DNA of 64,000 bases from Saprospiraceae bacterium (lineage in GTDB: Bacteria > Bacteroidota > Bacteroidia > Chitinophagales > Saprospiraceae), in the NCBI GenBank assembly GCA_024103005.1, contig JAGFJA010000018.1, positions 1 through 64,000 of the forward strand, in the 5' to 3' direction. Made by a program: the position numbers and the translations under genes. Positions 24,848-33,875 of this stretch are shown here, in pieces (within the stretch, counting starts at the first letter, position 1; every line of letters starts with the position of its first letter). The notes beneath the pieces are model-generated. The model saw only the letters and a program-made list of their open reading frames with translations, made no database searches and had not been told where the DNA came from.

Positions 24848-26011
24848 TTACATCTTGACTAACCTATATACTTCTGATTCGATTCTTACGAAATACACAC
24901 CACTTGGGAAATCTGAAAGGTCTAAATTAAATCTACGATTAACGATTTCAGTTCCATATTTTATTCTGAAACCACTTATGTTAAAAACTTCATATTGCAT
25001 AAGAATATCAGATCTGTGGGCAATGTCCGCCATAAAGACATCTGAGCTTGGGTTAGGATAAAAAACCAATTTAACGCCTACGTTATTTTTTATATCACAC
25101 TGTGTATTTCCATTGATTAAGGATTGTCTGAAAAGCATGATGGTTGTCAGCATTCTCTGCACCTGACCTTTTGTAAAAAAGTACATACAAGGATCATCTA
25201 CATAGTCCATAAAATTCATAAACATCTCACTTTCGCTGCATCCGGACTGTGGATAGGATGGGCAATTAATGTAAGGTCCCCTTTGAAGAGGTGTATCCTC
25301 AATGTCATCATCCGTATCGCAATTATTGTCGTCTCCCCACAAATGCTTTAGTCCAAGGAAATGACCCAATTCATGTGTAAGAACTCGGCCCAAGCCGTAT
25401 TTTTTACTCTTATTGATGCCTGCAAATTTTGGATTTATTATTATTCCGGATTCTTCTTTTATAGGCTCTCCAGGATAAGAGGAAATACCTGAAAGGAAAC
25501 TCCCTGTATTTGCGATCCAGATATTCAAGTATTTATCCGGATCCCATGCATCATATCCTCCTGAACTACTGTAGTATATATCTTTAGTAAGACCAATTTC
25601 ATTTTTATCCGTATGTGTTCTTGTTGTTCCTGAAGTTGGATTACCGAATGGATCGGTGGACGCAAGACAAAATTTAATTTCTGCCCTACCCACAGTTGTT
25701 GAAAATTCGGCCGGCACCTTTTCAATATCATTATTTGCACCGGAAAAATCGGCATTTATCGTGTTTAGTTGAGAAACAATTATTTCATCCTCAATATTTT
25801 CATCTGTTTCGTGCCATACTACGTGGAAGACAACCGGTATGACTATTATATCTCGGTTTAACAATATTCTGTTAGTACCTTCAAAAATCAGACTATCAAC
25901 ATAATGTCGTTCCCGAATATTCTTCCCGGCATCAAATCCGCATTTAACCTGTTGCCCAAACACTTGCCCAACAAATAATAAGAAAATAACAAAGCTGATT
26001 ATTTTAATCAT
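24848..26011 (-). CDS. Secreted M43 (pappalysin/cytophagalysin) zinc metalloprotease with T9SS domain
   Basis: The 387-residue product has a signal peptide, the zinc motif HELGHFLGLKH, the Met-turn MNFMDYVDD, conserved RTHTDKNEIG and a DxDxxDTP segment, all typical of the M43 cytophagalysin group. It ends in a type A T9SS sorting domain (FYPNPSSDVFMADI … FPSGVYFVRI … YRLVKM). It should be secreted across the outer membrane and cut extracellular protein. The start at 26011 is one base from the stop of the upstream CHU_C gene, so the two are likely co-transcribed. A paralogue lies at 38244-39599. Confidence 0.92.
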   Translation of the reverse strand: MIKIISFVIFLLFVGQVFGQQVKCGFDAGKNIRERHYVDSLIFEGTNRILLNRDIIVIPVVFHVVWHETDENIEDEIIVSQLNTINADFSGANNDIEKVPAEFSTTVGRAEIKFCLASTDPFGNPTSGTTRTHTDKNEIGLTKDIYYSSSGGYDAWDPDKYLNIWIANTGSFLSGISSYPGEPIKEESGIIINPKFAGINKSKKYGLGRVLTHELGHFLGLKHLWGDDNNCDTDDDIEDTPLQRGPYINCPSYPQSGCSESEMFMNFMDYVDDPCMYFFTKGQVQRMLTTIMLFRQSLINGNTQCDIKNNVGVKLVFYPNPSSDVFMADIAHRSDILMQYEVFNISGFRIKYGTEIVNRRFNLDLSDFPSGVYFVRIESEVYRLVKM

Positions 26012-26012
26012 A

Positions 26013-27422
26013 CTAGGGAACTAAGGTGACGTTGCCTGATATTTTTTTTATGACTGTGGTCTCTTTATTTTTGTATTCATACTCTAATATCCATACATAT
26101 ACACCCGACCCAACAGGGCTGCCCTTGAAAGTTCCATCCCATCGGATGTCCTTAAAATCTTTTGATTTCGAAGCATACACTTCTGCTCCCCACCTATTGA
26201 ATACCCGAAAATATCTGTTGGAGTACGGAAAGTCGCAACCGACGGAAGGCTCTAAATAATCATTCACACCGTCAAAGTTTGGTGAGAATACATTGGGGAC
26301 AAACACCTCACATTCACACCGTTGTTCGTCAATATGGAAGGTCGCTGTATAATCTCCACATTCATTGTTTATCTCTACTTCATAGGAGCCTTCTTTATTG
26401 ATGGTTATAGAAGGTCCGGATTCTCCGGTGTTCCAAAGATAACTTCCCGGAAGTGGTGCTTTCAGTTTTAGTTCTTCTCCCTTACATAATACGGCATTAC
26501 TTGTCTGTAAGCTACCCGGCTTATCTGCCCTTATGACGACAACAGTATCGCTCAGGGTACATGTATTCAATATAACATCTACGATATAGATGCCCGCATC
26601 CACCACCATAATGGTGCTGTCCTGTGAACCGGTATTCCACTTATATTGTGCATCGAGAAATTTACCACCAATTTTTTGGGCTTCATTATCGCATAGAAGG
26701 ATCGTATCCGGCAATATATCAAACTCATACACCCCTACATCATCCAGATAATAATATGATCCGGTCACGCCCACGCAGCCTTCGCTATGGGTCTCGGCGG
26801 ATGTCTTAAAGTTGCCTATTATCAGGTATTGCTCATCTCCCTTAGCCAAATAGCAGCCGCTTATCTCCATCCAGCCTAAGGTGTCCTTCAATATATTGCC
26901 CGTAGGATTGGAGATAACGGGCGTAAATGGAGGTATCACCTCGTCTGCGGGTTGTACCACTGTGGTATAAGCTGTATCACTAAATGCAAGTGCCATGCCA
27001 TCACTGTAGCAGATGTCCGGATTGGAACAGTTGGCCGCATTTACATAAAAAGAGATAAAATACCTCTTTCCCTTTTTTAACTTTTCGTTCAGTTTTACTT
27101 CTGGAAATTCTGTAACGGCACTAATTGTATAATAGTTTGCAAATCCGGCATATCCATCCCCGGATCGGGGATATTGATAACAATTCGTACTGTTGATTGG
27201 AACCCCAAAGCTACCCGCCATACTTCCAGCGCAAATATTGAAAATATCAGGAGTATTAATGGCAGCGAACCAAGGATATGCCAGATGAAAATAATTGTTA
27301 CTTATTATTTGGGGACAGTCAGTCAACTCTTCAAAACTGGGATTGGGGACCAGATTAATTTGGCAATAGCAATGATAACAGAATGACAAGAACACAAAAG
27401 TAATTATAGCTCTGTGAATCAT
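26013..27422 (-). CDS. Secreted protein with T9SS type B (gliding motility-associated, CHU_C) C-terminal domain
   Basis: The 469-residue product has a signal peptide, an N-terminal lectin-like/carbohydrate-binding-like region beginning NLVPNPSFEELTDCP (a common start of Bacteroidota surface proteins), two Ig/PKD-like segments (YKWNTGSQDSTIMV, SYLWNTGESGPSITI) and the CHU_C domain (CEVFVPNVFSPNFDGVNDY … VGSGVYVWILEYEYK). It is exported by T9SS and may be adhesive. The next gene in the same direction, the M43 protease, starts one base after it ends. Confidence 0.9.
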   Translation of the reverse strand: MIHRAIITFVFLSFCYHCYCQINLVPNPSFEELTDCPQIISNNYFHLAYPWFAAINTPDIFNICAGSMAGSFGVPINSTNCYQYPRSGDGYAGFANYYTISAVTEFPEVKLNEKLKKGKRYFISFYVNAANCSNPDICYSDGMALAFSDTAYTTVVQPADEVIPPFTPVISNPTGNILKDTLGWMEISGCYLAKGDEQYLIIGNFKTSAETHSEGCVGVTGSYYYLDDVGVYEFDILPDTILLCDNEAQKIGGKFLDAQYKWNTGSQDSTIMVVDAGIYIVDVILNTCTLSDTVVVIRADKPGSLQTSNAVLCKGEELKLKAPLPGSYLWNTGESGPSITINKEGSYEVEINNECGDYTATFHIDEQRCECEVFVPNVFSPNFDGVNDYLEPSVGCDFPYSNRYFRVFNRWGAEVYASKSKDFKDIRWDGTFKGSPVGSGVYVWILEYEYKNKETTVIKKISGNVTLVP

Positions 27423-27443
27423 AAGTAAATAGTCTTTAAATAA

Positions 27444-27481
27444 GGCATCCCATAAGACGTATCATCATCTTATGGGATGCC
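27444..27481 (-). terminator. Long hairpin between two T9SS genes
   Basis: Perfect 14-bp stem GGCATCCCATAAGA (27444-27457) / TCTTATGGGATGCC (27468-27481) with a ten-base loop. It sits 12 bp past the stop of the 27493 gene and in front of the start at 27422. On the minus strand it is followed by TTATTT only, so termination may be partial. Confidence 0.65.
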
Positions 27482-27492
27482 GGTCTGGTTTT

Positions 27493-28624
27493 TTATAGAA
27501 TAGTAAGCTTGTCCACGAAGATACGTTGACCGCCATTCCAAATATTGACTATATAAAGTCCTTTGTTCAGGTCGGTAATATCAAACTCTTGCTGGTCGAT
27601 ATTATTAAATAGCTTCATAACTCTGCCTGACAAGTCTGTGATAGTCATCGTATAAACGTTATCGGCTATGCCTAAATTGTCCAAACGGAAGGATTGTTTA
27701 GCAGGATTGGGAGAAATTCTGATGTTTTCTCCCACCGAAGCTCTGCATCCCATACCTGAAGGACAGACGGCAAACGTCCTATCCAGATTGGTCCATCCTG
27801 TATTGCAACTATTGGTTATAGCAAACTGTACCTTATAACTGACCGGGATTTGTTGAAATCCTCCAAAATACGAACTTGCGTTAACAGTTAAATTTATCTG
27901 GTCTCCGGGTATCTGTCCATTCGTCCAACCCTGAGACCAATATCTGTTAAGACCTCCTTGCTCAAAGATGGCAAGCCAGTATGCAGTATAATTTTTAGTG
28001 CCAGCTGTATTCATAACTACCTGTTGAGAAGGATCGAACAAGTCATTGCCGTTAGGGTCGATAAAGCTCCAATTGATGTCTTCCGGCTGAGTAGGACCGA
28101 CACCAACCTCATTAGAATAGAAAATATTTTCGGGTATGTCTTGCCACCATCCTTGCCAGCCGATTCGGTGGAGTAGTTCGTCAACTATTTGTATTCCTCC
28201 TCCGTCACACAAAGGTGATGGTTTTAGCGTCGGGATATAATACTTGACACGGTATGTTCCGGGGGTGGTTACCCTGAAACTTTGTCCATAAAAATAGTTA
28301 GGTGCTCCCCCTTGTACTGTGATCCAAGAACCATCAGATTGCTTTTTCTCAAGAATATGTTTAGGAGTGGCGAAGATGTACCACTTGCCCACTAAAATAC
28401 AAGGGTTTTTAGTCGCTTTAAAAGCGCCTTGAATTATTAGGTCGTGTTGGTATGGAGGCTCTGTAAGAATAAAAACGGAATCGCAAGTCCCTCTTATTGT
28501 TTGAGACTTTACTTGGAAGCTAAAAAGTAAAAATAAAAGAATTAAAATTGAATTGAATTGAATTGAATTGAGTTGAATTGAATTGAGTTGAATTGAATTG
28601 ATTTGAATTGAATAACTTTTTCAT
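27493..28624 (-). pseudogene. T9SS-secreted protein, out of frame by a pentanucleotide tract (candidate phase-OFF)
   Basis: From GTG 28392 to 27493 an open frame encodes 299 residues ending in a type A T9SS domain (ISPNPAKQSFRLDNLG … LNKGLYIVNIWNGG). The same frame stays open upstream and encodes a fine signal peptide core, ILILLFLLFSFQVKSQ (28548-28501), followed by TIRGTCDSVFILTEPP. No usable start codon lies in that frame. ATG 28624 (MKKLFNSN…) is in another frame and hits a stop after 34 codons. Between them lie 13 pentanucleotide units (28546-28610). Gain of one unit or loss of two would join the ATG to the signal peptide. Whether the gene is switchable or just dead cannot be told from one sequence. 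The body has no recognised enzymatic domain. Confidence 0.75.
28546..28610 (-). repeat. Pentanucleotide tandem repeat (CAATT, 13 units)
   Basis: On the coding (minus) strand 13 units of five bases lie in a row: ten are CAATT, two CAACT and one CAAAT. Five is not a multiple of three, so each change in unit number shifts the reading frame of the signal peptide. The three variant units would slow slippage; the last five units (28546-28570) are uninterrupted. Confidence 0.9.
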
Positions 28625-29207
28625 ATTAAAAAATTTTTTAGTTATGATTTAATCATGCATATAATAATGGTAAAAATAGTGGTAAAACTCTGCAAGGTCA
28701 TCGCAAATATAATAAAAAATTTGATTATTCACCAACCATTATTCATTGGTGATTGCGACAAATATCATGCTTCTTTAATAATAAGGGAAAGCAATTAACA
28801 TAAAACATGATTAATGCCACGAGGTAATTATACTTGCCTTAAAACCAATGTAAAACATATATAATTTCCGCTTTTGTGTCATAAATATCAATTCGTAATC
28901 GGCTGACAATCAAAATTGTGTTTTACAAGGTCGCTTTCCCAGAGCTTGGGTTAAAGGAAGATTAATTTTCTACCAGATAGTCGTGCCTACCGCACTTTGG
29001 TGATGTTTCATTGGAATAGATTTTATTCAAAAAACGCTTGCATTGATGCTTAAATATTGTTCATAAACAAATAAAAGACTCAAAGCTCCTTAGGAGCGAC
29101 CATTTGGTAGCAATGTTAGGTAAAAATCATTCAAGTCCTATAGGGACGACCTTTTGGTTGATTCTATAAAAACTCCGACTTAATTTTTTTATCTGTAGAT
29201 TTGTAGC
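28625..29207. other. Intergenic region with two dispersed-type palindromes
   Basis: About 580 bp between divergent genes. Near the right end are two related palindromic units: GCTCCTTAGGAGC (29085-29097) followed by GACCATTTGGTAG, and GTCCTATAGGGAC (29135-29147) followed by GACCTTTTGGTTG. Their shape (a short palindrome plus a conserved right flank) is that of small dispersed repeats common in Bacteroidota genomes. The left part is A+T-rich with nothing recognised. Confidence 0.6.
29196..29203 (+). promoter_or_regulatory. Possible -7 box immediately before mnmH
   Basis: TAGATTTG fits TAnnTTTG and ends only four bases before the ATG at 29208, so the transcript would be leaderless or nearly so. 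There is no good -33 TTTG at the right distance. Confidence 0.35.
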
Positions 29208-30296
29208 ATGGCTTATCAGGTTATTCCAATCAGTCGTTTTTTACAACTATCCGCACAATATCCGGTATTTGACGTCAGAAGTCCTGCCGAATATCAGCAT
29301 GCACATTTGCCGGAAGCCGTCTCTTTGCCACTGTTTGATGACGATGAACGGAGAATTGTCGGTACCATATATAAACAGGTTAGCCGGGAAGCTGCTATTA
29401 AGGCAGGACTGGATTTTTTCGGTCCGAAGATGAAAATAATGGTTGAAAGGGTTGAAGCAATTGCCAAAGAAAAACAAACCGGAACTGTTCTGGTACATTG
29501 CTGGCGAGGAGGCATGAGGAGCTCTGCTGTAGCATGGTTGCTGGATCTGTATGGCTTTGAGGTCTATCTTTTGGAAGGCGGATATAAAAAATTCAGAAAC
29601 TGGGTTCTTGATACATTGTCCCAAACCTATCCGATACGGATATTAGGTGGATATACGGGCAGCGGCAAGACTGAAATCTTACATGCTTTGGCAAAAATGG
29701 ATCAACCCGTCATTGATCTCGAAGGAATTGCCTGTCACCGTGGTTCCTCTTTTGGTGCACTGGGTCAGCCACCGCAACCTAGTAATGAAATGTTTGAAAA
29801 TGTATTAGCCTTCCGGCTCCATCATCTTACACAAAAATATCCCGGAATACCGATTTGGATAGAGAGTGAGAGTATCCGTATCGGCTGTATCAATATTCAT
29901 CCTGTCTTTTTTGAACAGATGCTATCCGGACAGTACATTCGTATCGTTATTCCTTTTGAGGAGAGATTAAAAAAAATTATCAGTGAATACGGCATTTTTG
30001 ACTTCCAACTACTGATTAATGGTGTTGAGCGCATAAAGAAAAGGTTGGGCGGCCTGAATACCAAAATGGCAACAGAATACTTAATGCAGAAAAATATTCC
30101 GGCTGCCTTTGAAATTTTAATGTTATACTATGACAGATTTTACGGCAAAAGTGAGTTGTTTAATCCTCCCTCCTTTATCATTCCATTGGAAAATACTCAG
30201 GCTGAACAAAATGCTGAAATTATATTGAAAACGATTATGGATGAAAATAATATTTTGACTGATAATGATTCGGTCGGTGATAACGGAAAAGGTTGA
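29208..30296 (+). CDS. mnmH: tRNA 2-selenouridine synthase
   Basis: The 362-residue product has a rhodanese domain (1-135) with catalytic Cys98 in VHCWRGGMRS and a P-loop domain beginning GGYTGSGKTE (147-156). This two-domain arrangement defines MnmH/SelU, which geranylates and then selenates 2-thiouridine at the wobble position of Lys, Glu and Gln tRNAs, using selenophosphate. FDVRSPAEYQHAHLPEAVSLPLF at the N-terminus is standard. The selenophosphate synthetase gene follows 27 bp downstream, so the two form an operon for this tRNA modification. Confidence 0.95.
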   Translation: MAYQVIPISRFLQLSAQYPVFDVRSPAEYQHAHLPEAVSLPLFDDDERRIVGTIYKQVSREAAIKAGLDFFGPKMKIMVERVEAIAKEKQTGTVLVHCWRGGMRSSAVAWLLDLYGFEVYLLEGGYKKFRNWVLDTLSQTYPIRILGGYTGSGKTEILHALAKMDQPVIDLEGIACHRGSSFGALGQPPQPSNEMFENVLAFRLHHLTQKYPGIPIWIESESIRIGCINIHPVFFEQMLSGQYIRIVIPFEERLKKIISEYGIFDFQLLINGVERIKKRLGGLNTKMATEYLMQKNIPAAFEILMLYYDRFYGKSELFNPPSFIIPLENTQAEQNAEIILKTIMDENNILTDNDSVGDNGKG

Positions 30297-30323
30297 ATTT
30301 AGTTTGATTAAAGTAAAAACATA

Positions 30324-31376
30324 ATGACTGAAGAAAGTATAAGATTGACAAAATATTCCCATGGAGGTGGATGCGGCTGCAAAATAGCGCCTCAGGTGTT
30401 GGATGAAATATTGAAATGCAATAGCCTGCCTCCTGCCTATGAAAAACTCCTGGTAGGAAATGAAGGGCGGGATGATGCTGCGGTATATGCTTTGGATGAT
30501 GATTCCTGCCTGATTGCCACTACTGATTTCTTCACACCTATCGTGGACGACCCTTTTATCTTCGGTCAGGTGGCTGCGGCCAATGCATTGAGTGATGTAT
30601 ATGCAATGGGAGGACACCCGATTCTTGCCTTGGCTATCCTGGGCTGGCCTATCGAAAAGCTGCCGGTAGAAGTGGCCCGACAGGTAATGGAAGGCGGCAG
30701 AAGTATATGTTTGGAAGCAGGCATTCCTTTAGCAGGTGGTCATAGCATAGATACTCCGGAACCGATCTTCGGACTCGCAGTCAATGGTCTGGTGCCCGTG
30801 AATCATTTAAAACAAAATAACGGAGCACAGCCGGGAGACCTCATGCTGCTTACCAAACCAATAGGTATAGGCATATACGCCACAGCCGCCAAAAAAGGTG
30901 TAATCTCAAATGAAGACAGAGACACTTTTTATCACCAACTAACGAGAACTAACAGCATTGGCCGACAACTGGGGGCTATGGCGGGTGTTCATGCAATGAC
31001 GGATGTGACCGGTTTTGGATTGGGTGGTCACCTTGTCGAGATGGCCACCGAATCCGGATTAACGGCTGAATTGAACTACAAGAATATACCTCGACTTAAT
31101 GTAAGCCATTATCTTTCACAAAATGTTTTTCCGGATGCTACTTATCGCAACTGGAATGGTTATGGCGATAAAATTCATTTAGGCGGTAATGTCAACGCTC
31201 TGGAGGCATTTCAGTTGTTGCCTGATCCACAGACCAACGGAGGATTACTCATTGCCGTATCGCCAGAAAGCTTATCGTCGGTGCAGAAGCTGTTGACTGA
31301 TCACGGTTACCATGAATTTACACAGCCAATTGGTCAGTTTACGGACAAAGGAGAGAAAGCAGTTGTGGTAATGTAA
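30324..31376 (+). CDS. selD: Selenide, water dikinase (selenophosphate synthetase)
   Basis: The 350-residue product has the catalytic loop HGGGCGCKI with Cys17, Cys19 and Lys20, the AIRS-like N-domain motifs (GRDDAAVYALDD, TTDFFTPIVDDPFIFGQVAAANALSDVYAMGG) and the C-domain (DVTGFGLGGHLVEMA, DPQTNGGLL). It makes selenophosphate from selenide and ATP. The active-site residue is Cys, not selenocysteine. Placed directly after mnmH, its product most likely serves tRNA selenation; no selA or selB is in the window. Confidence 0.96.
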   Translation: MTEESIRLTKYSHGGGCGCKIAPQVLDEILKCNSLPPAYEKLLVGNEGRDDAAVYALDDDSCLIATTDFFTPIVDDPFIFGQVAAANALSDVYAMGGHPILALAILGWPIEKLPVEVARQVMEGGRSICLEAGIPLAGGHSIDTPEPIFGLAVNGLVPVNHLKQNNGAQPGDLMLLTKPIGIGIYATAAKKGVISNEDRDTFYHQLTRTNSIGRQLGAMAGVHAMTDVTGFGLGGHLVEMATESGLTAELNYKNIPRLNVSHYLSQNVFPDATYRNWNGYGDKIHLGGNVNALEAFQLLPDPQTNGGLLIAVSPESLSSVQKLLTDHGYHEFTQPIGQFTDKGEKAVVVM

Positions 31377-31438
31377 TTGCCTATAAAATGATATAAAACC
31401 CTATAACTAAATGGTAGTGTACCATAATAAGCTACTTG

Positions 31439-32065
31439 CTATGAATGGATCATCCTGGTAATATGTGACCAGATTTCTTTGTGCAGATTGTCCGGGGACA
31501 GCGTTCCGTCCAGCAGAACAATATTTTCTCCTTCACCGGCTTCCTCAAAGGCTCTGAGATATTCTTCATGAGTGCGCTGGAGTTTTTTCGGATTCTCATA
31601 AATATCAAGTGATTCCCTTGTTGAAATGAGTCTTTGATAGCAGATAGAAGGTTCTATATTGATGTAAAAAGTAATATCTGCCGTGAGATATTCCTTGCAT
31701 AAATTATTAGCATCGATAAGCCATTTTAAAGGAACATATTCTCCCTGAAAGGCATAGGAGGAGAAGTAATATCTGCTGGCTATGATGTGGCTGCCCTGCT
31801 TTAATACGTCAAGCATACCGGTATCGGGATGTGTAATGTGGTCCAGCCTGTCGGCAAGGTAAAGTGCAGCGACCACAGAAGGATCTGTAACCAGTTTGCC
31901 TCCCATTATTTGGCGGATAGTAGAGCCGATCAGCCCGTCTGTCGGTTCGCCGGTGATAACAGCCTTATGTCCATGGTAATGAAATGCTTTTTCAAGGAGG
32001 TCAATTTGTGTTGACTTGCCACTGCCATCAATTCCTTCGATGACGATAAAAAGCGGTTTAGACAT
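31439..32065 (-). CDS. tmk: Thymidylate kinase
   Basis: The 208-residue product has the P-loop EGIDGSGKST (10-19), the DRY-like segment IIASRYYFSSYAFQGE and the LID-side ESLDIYENPKKLQRTHEEYL. It phosphorylates dTMP to dTDP in the cytoplasm. The open frame runs 70 codons further upstream, but family similarity starts at MSKPLFIVIEG, the extension would overlap the divergent gene, and the length of 208 is normal, so ATG 32065 is chosen. It is convergent with selD. Confidence 0.92.
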   Translation of the reverse strand: MSKPLFIVIEGIDGSGKSTQIDLLEKAFHYHGHKAVITGEPTDGLIGSTIRQIMGGKLVTDPSVVAALYLADRLDHITHPDTGMLDVLKQGSHIIASRYYFSSYAFQGEYVPLKWLIDANNLCKEYLTADITFYINIEPSICYQRLISTRESLDIYENPKKLQRTHEEYLRAFEEAGEGENIVLLDGTLSPDNLHKEIWSHITRMIHS

Positions 32066-32173
32066 AGCATTTGTTTTTTCGGTTAATATCAATGCGGATG
32101 GCGACGAATCGGAATAATTTAATAATTTTGAAACAAAGAATACCCTTGTTGAATTTTTATAAGAAACAGATAA

Positions 32174-32947
32174 TTGGACACAAACATAAGAAATATTGAA
32201 CTTTCCATAGAAATAAATGGTCGTAGATATCGTGCAGATACCGAACATGCCATAGATCTTTCTATGCCTCTCCATAGCGGATATCCGCAGGTTAATTGCT
32301 TTGAAGCACCCTATTTTTATGCAAGCCCGCTCCGGTCAGGAGATTTTGTCGGAAGTACTGCCCAAGGCAGCCCGGTTAATTTTTTTAATGTCAATATCAA
32401 TCCTCATGGGAATGGTACCCACACCGAATGTGTAGGCCATATCTCTCTCGAACCATATTATATAAATCAATGCTATCAACCACAATTTCATCTTGGCCAG
32501 CTGATCAGTATCTTCCCTCAAATGATGGAAGATGGAGATAAAGTTATTCAAAGAGAACATCTGGAAGCATTGTGGGAGCCGGAAGGTGAAGATGCACTGA
32601 TTATCCGGACGCTGCCTAATGGAGATGACAAGAAAAATAAGGATTACAGCAACACCAACCCGCCATACCTGAGCGTATCAGCCATGGGGTATATCGTATC
32701 CAAAGGTATCCGCCACTTACTTATTGACCTTCCTAGTGTCGATAGGGAAAAAGATGAGGGTAAGCTGAGTGCCCATAAAGCTTTTTGGAATTATCCGGGA
32801 GAGGAGGTGAGAAGCAGCGCTACGATTACTGAATTAATTTTTGTAGAAAATTCAGTCAAAGATGGATTGTATTTACTAAATTTACAGTTGCTTAATATAC
32901 AATTAGATGTTTCGCCAAGTCGTCCTGTTTTGTTTAAATTAATTTAA
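32174..32947 (+). CDS. Cyclase/kynurenine formamidase-like hydrolase (PF04199)
   Basis: The 257-residue product contains HGNGTHTECVGH, the metal-binding HxGTHxD-like motif of the cyclase family (with Glu in place of the usual Asp), and AIDLSMPLHSGYPQVNCFEA near the N-terminus. Members hydrolyse amides or esters such as N-formylkynurenine with a divalent metal. No kynurenine genes are nearby, so the substrate is open. The start appears to be TTG 32174. The next gene starts at the base after its stop codon, so both are probably translated from one transcript. Confidence 0.75.
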   Translation: MDTNIRNIELSIEINGRRYRADTEHAIDLSMPLHSGYPQVNCFEAPYFYASPLRSGDFVGSTAQGSPVNFFNVNINPHGNGTHTECVGHISLEPYYINQCYQPQFHLGQLISIFPQMMEDGDKVIQREHLEALWEPEGEDALIIRTLPNGDDKKNKDYSNTNPPYLSVSAMGYIVSKGIRHLLIDLPSVDREKDEGKLSAHKAFWNYPGEEVRSSATITELIFVENSVKDGLYLLNLQLLNIQLDVSPSRPVLFKLI

Positions 32948-33661
32948 ATGACCTATATCCATATTTCGGATCAATCTGTTTTTGATCGCTTCCTTGCGAT
33001 TGAATCCGGCTCATATAGAGAGATGGTTCATTTTTATGAAGACTACAGGGACACTATTACCCGCTTAGATATAAGACAGCGATTTGAACTTTATGTATGC
33101 TACATCGAAGCCCTTTTTGAAATGGGGAAGTATGCGGAAGTTTTACTCCATATAGACGATGCTATAGAAGCCACCATTACAAGCAACTACTCCGAATTAC
33201 TTGGGGTGGATATATATTTTAATCTTTTGATGAAAAAAGCAGTTTCGCTTTATCAGACAGGTAAAGTAGAAGAATCTGAAAAAATCACGACTCAGTTGCT
33301 TTCTATGAACCCTGACGAGCCTAATGTGCGCTTTTTCTTCAAAGACAATCTGATGCACCGGTATCGAAAACTTGTGCTTCCGACACGCGTCTTTTTCATT
33401 GCAGGTGTCATATCTACCATGATAATTATGGCAATCGAGGTACTTGTCATAATACCATTCTACAGTGAATATATTGATGTGATTTCCAGGGTGAGGAATA
33501 TTTTATTCTTATTTTCAATCCTGATATTTATTTCAGGCGAAGCGTCACGCTTTTTGTTGATGGAATGGCAGGCATTTCTTCAAATTCGATTGCTCAGAAA
33601 ACAGAAAAATATTCTGAGTGTCAAGAAAACAGTTTCCAACCTTCACAAGACCGGTAAATAA
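32948..33661 (+). CDS. TPR-like membrane protein of unknown function
   Basis: The 237-residue product has a helical N-terminal region with TPR-like pairs (YVCYIEALFEMGKYAEVLLHIDDAIEA, LMKKAVSLYQTGKVEESEKITTQLL) and two transmembrane segments near residues 142-166 and 178-200. The orientation that leaves the TPR part in the cytoplasm seems likely. I do not recognise a specific family. It is coupled to the cyclase-like gene without a gap. Confidence 0.7.
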   Translation: MTYIHISDQSVFDRFLAIESGSYREMVHFYEDYRDTITRLDIRQRFELYVCYIEALFEMGKYAEVLLHIDDAIEATITSNYSELLGVDIYFNLLMKKAVSLYQTGKVEESEKITTQLLSMNPDEPNVRFFFKDNLMHRYRKLVLPTRVFFIAGVISTMIIMAIEVLVIIPFYSEYIDVISRVRNILFLFSILIFISGEASRFLLMEWQAFLQIRLLRKQKNILSVKKTVSNLHKTGK

Positions 33662-33779
33662 GGTTGACATTAAGGAAAATTGACTTTTTTGCCGAAGTTT
33701 TCTGAATCCGTCTTTGTCATCACTTGTATAATCCGGTACAATAATCCCGATGACAATAATTATCGAAAAGAACAAGCCG

Positions 33780-33817
33780 AAAAAAAATGAGTGGCAACTG
33801 CTCACCCGTTACCACTC
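33780..33817 (-). terminator. Terminator of the EF-hand protein gene
   Basis: GAGTGGCAAC (33789-33798) pairs with GTTACCACTC (33808-33817) with one mismatch. On the minus strand it is followed by an A and eight T, and it lies about 60 bp past the EF-hand gene. Confidence 0.7.
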
Positions 33818-33875
33818 ATGCACTCTCACAAATTCACCGAATATTACACCCGGCATAATTTTTTATCTGGATGGA

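Noticed and set aside
28546..28610. Pentanucleotide tract as a CRISPR or a replication origin iteron array
   Set aside because: Units are contiguous without spacers and lie between a start codon and a signal peptide; no origin features are nearby.
30123..30617. 164-codon antisense frame across the mnmH-selD junction
   Set aside because: It lies opposite two well-identified genes and has no recognisable domain.
32066..32275. N-terminal extension of thymidylate kinase
   Set aside because: It would overlap the divergent cyclase-family gene and precede the P-loop by far more residues than in any known Tmk.
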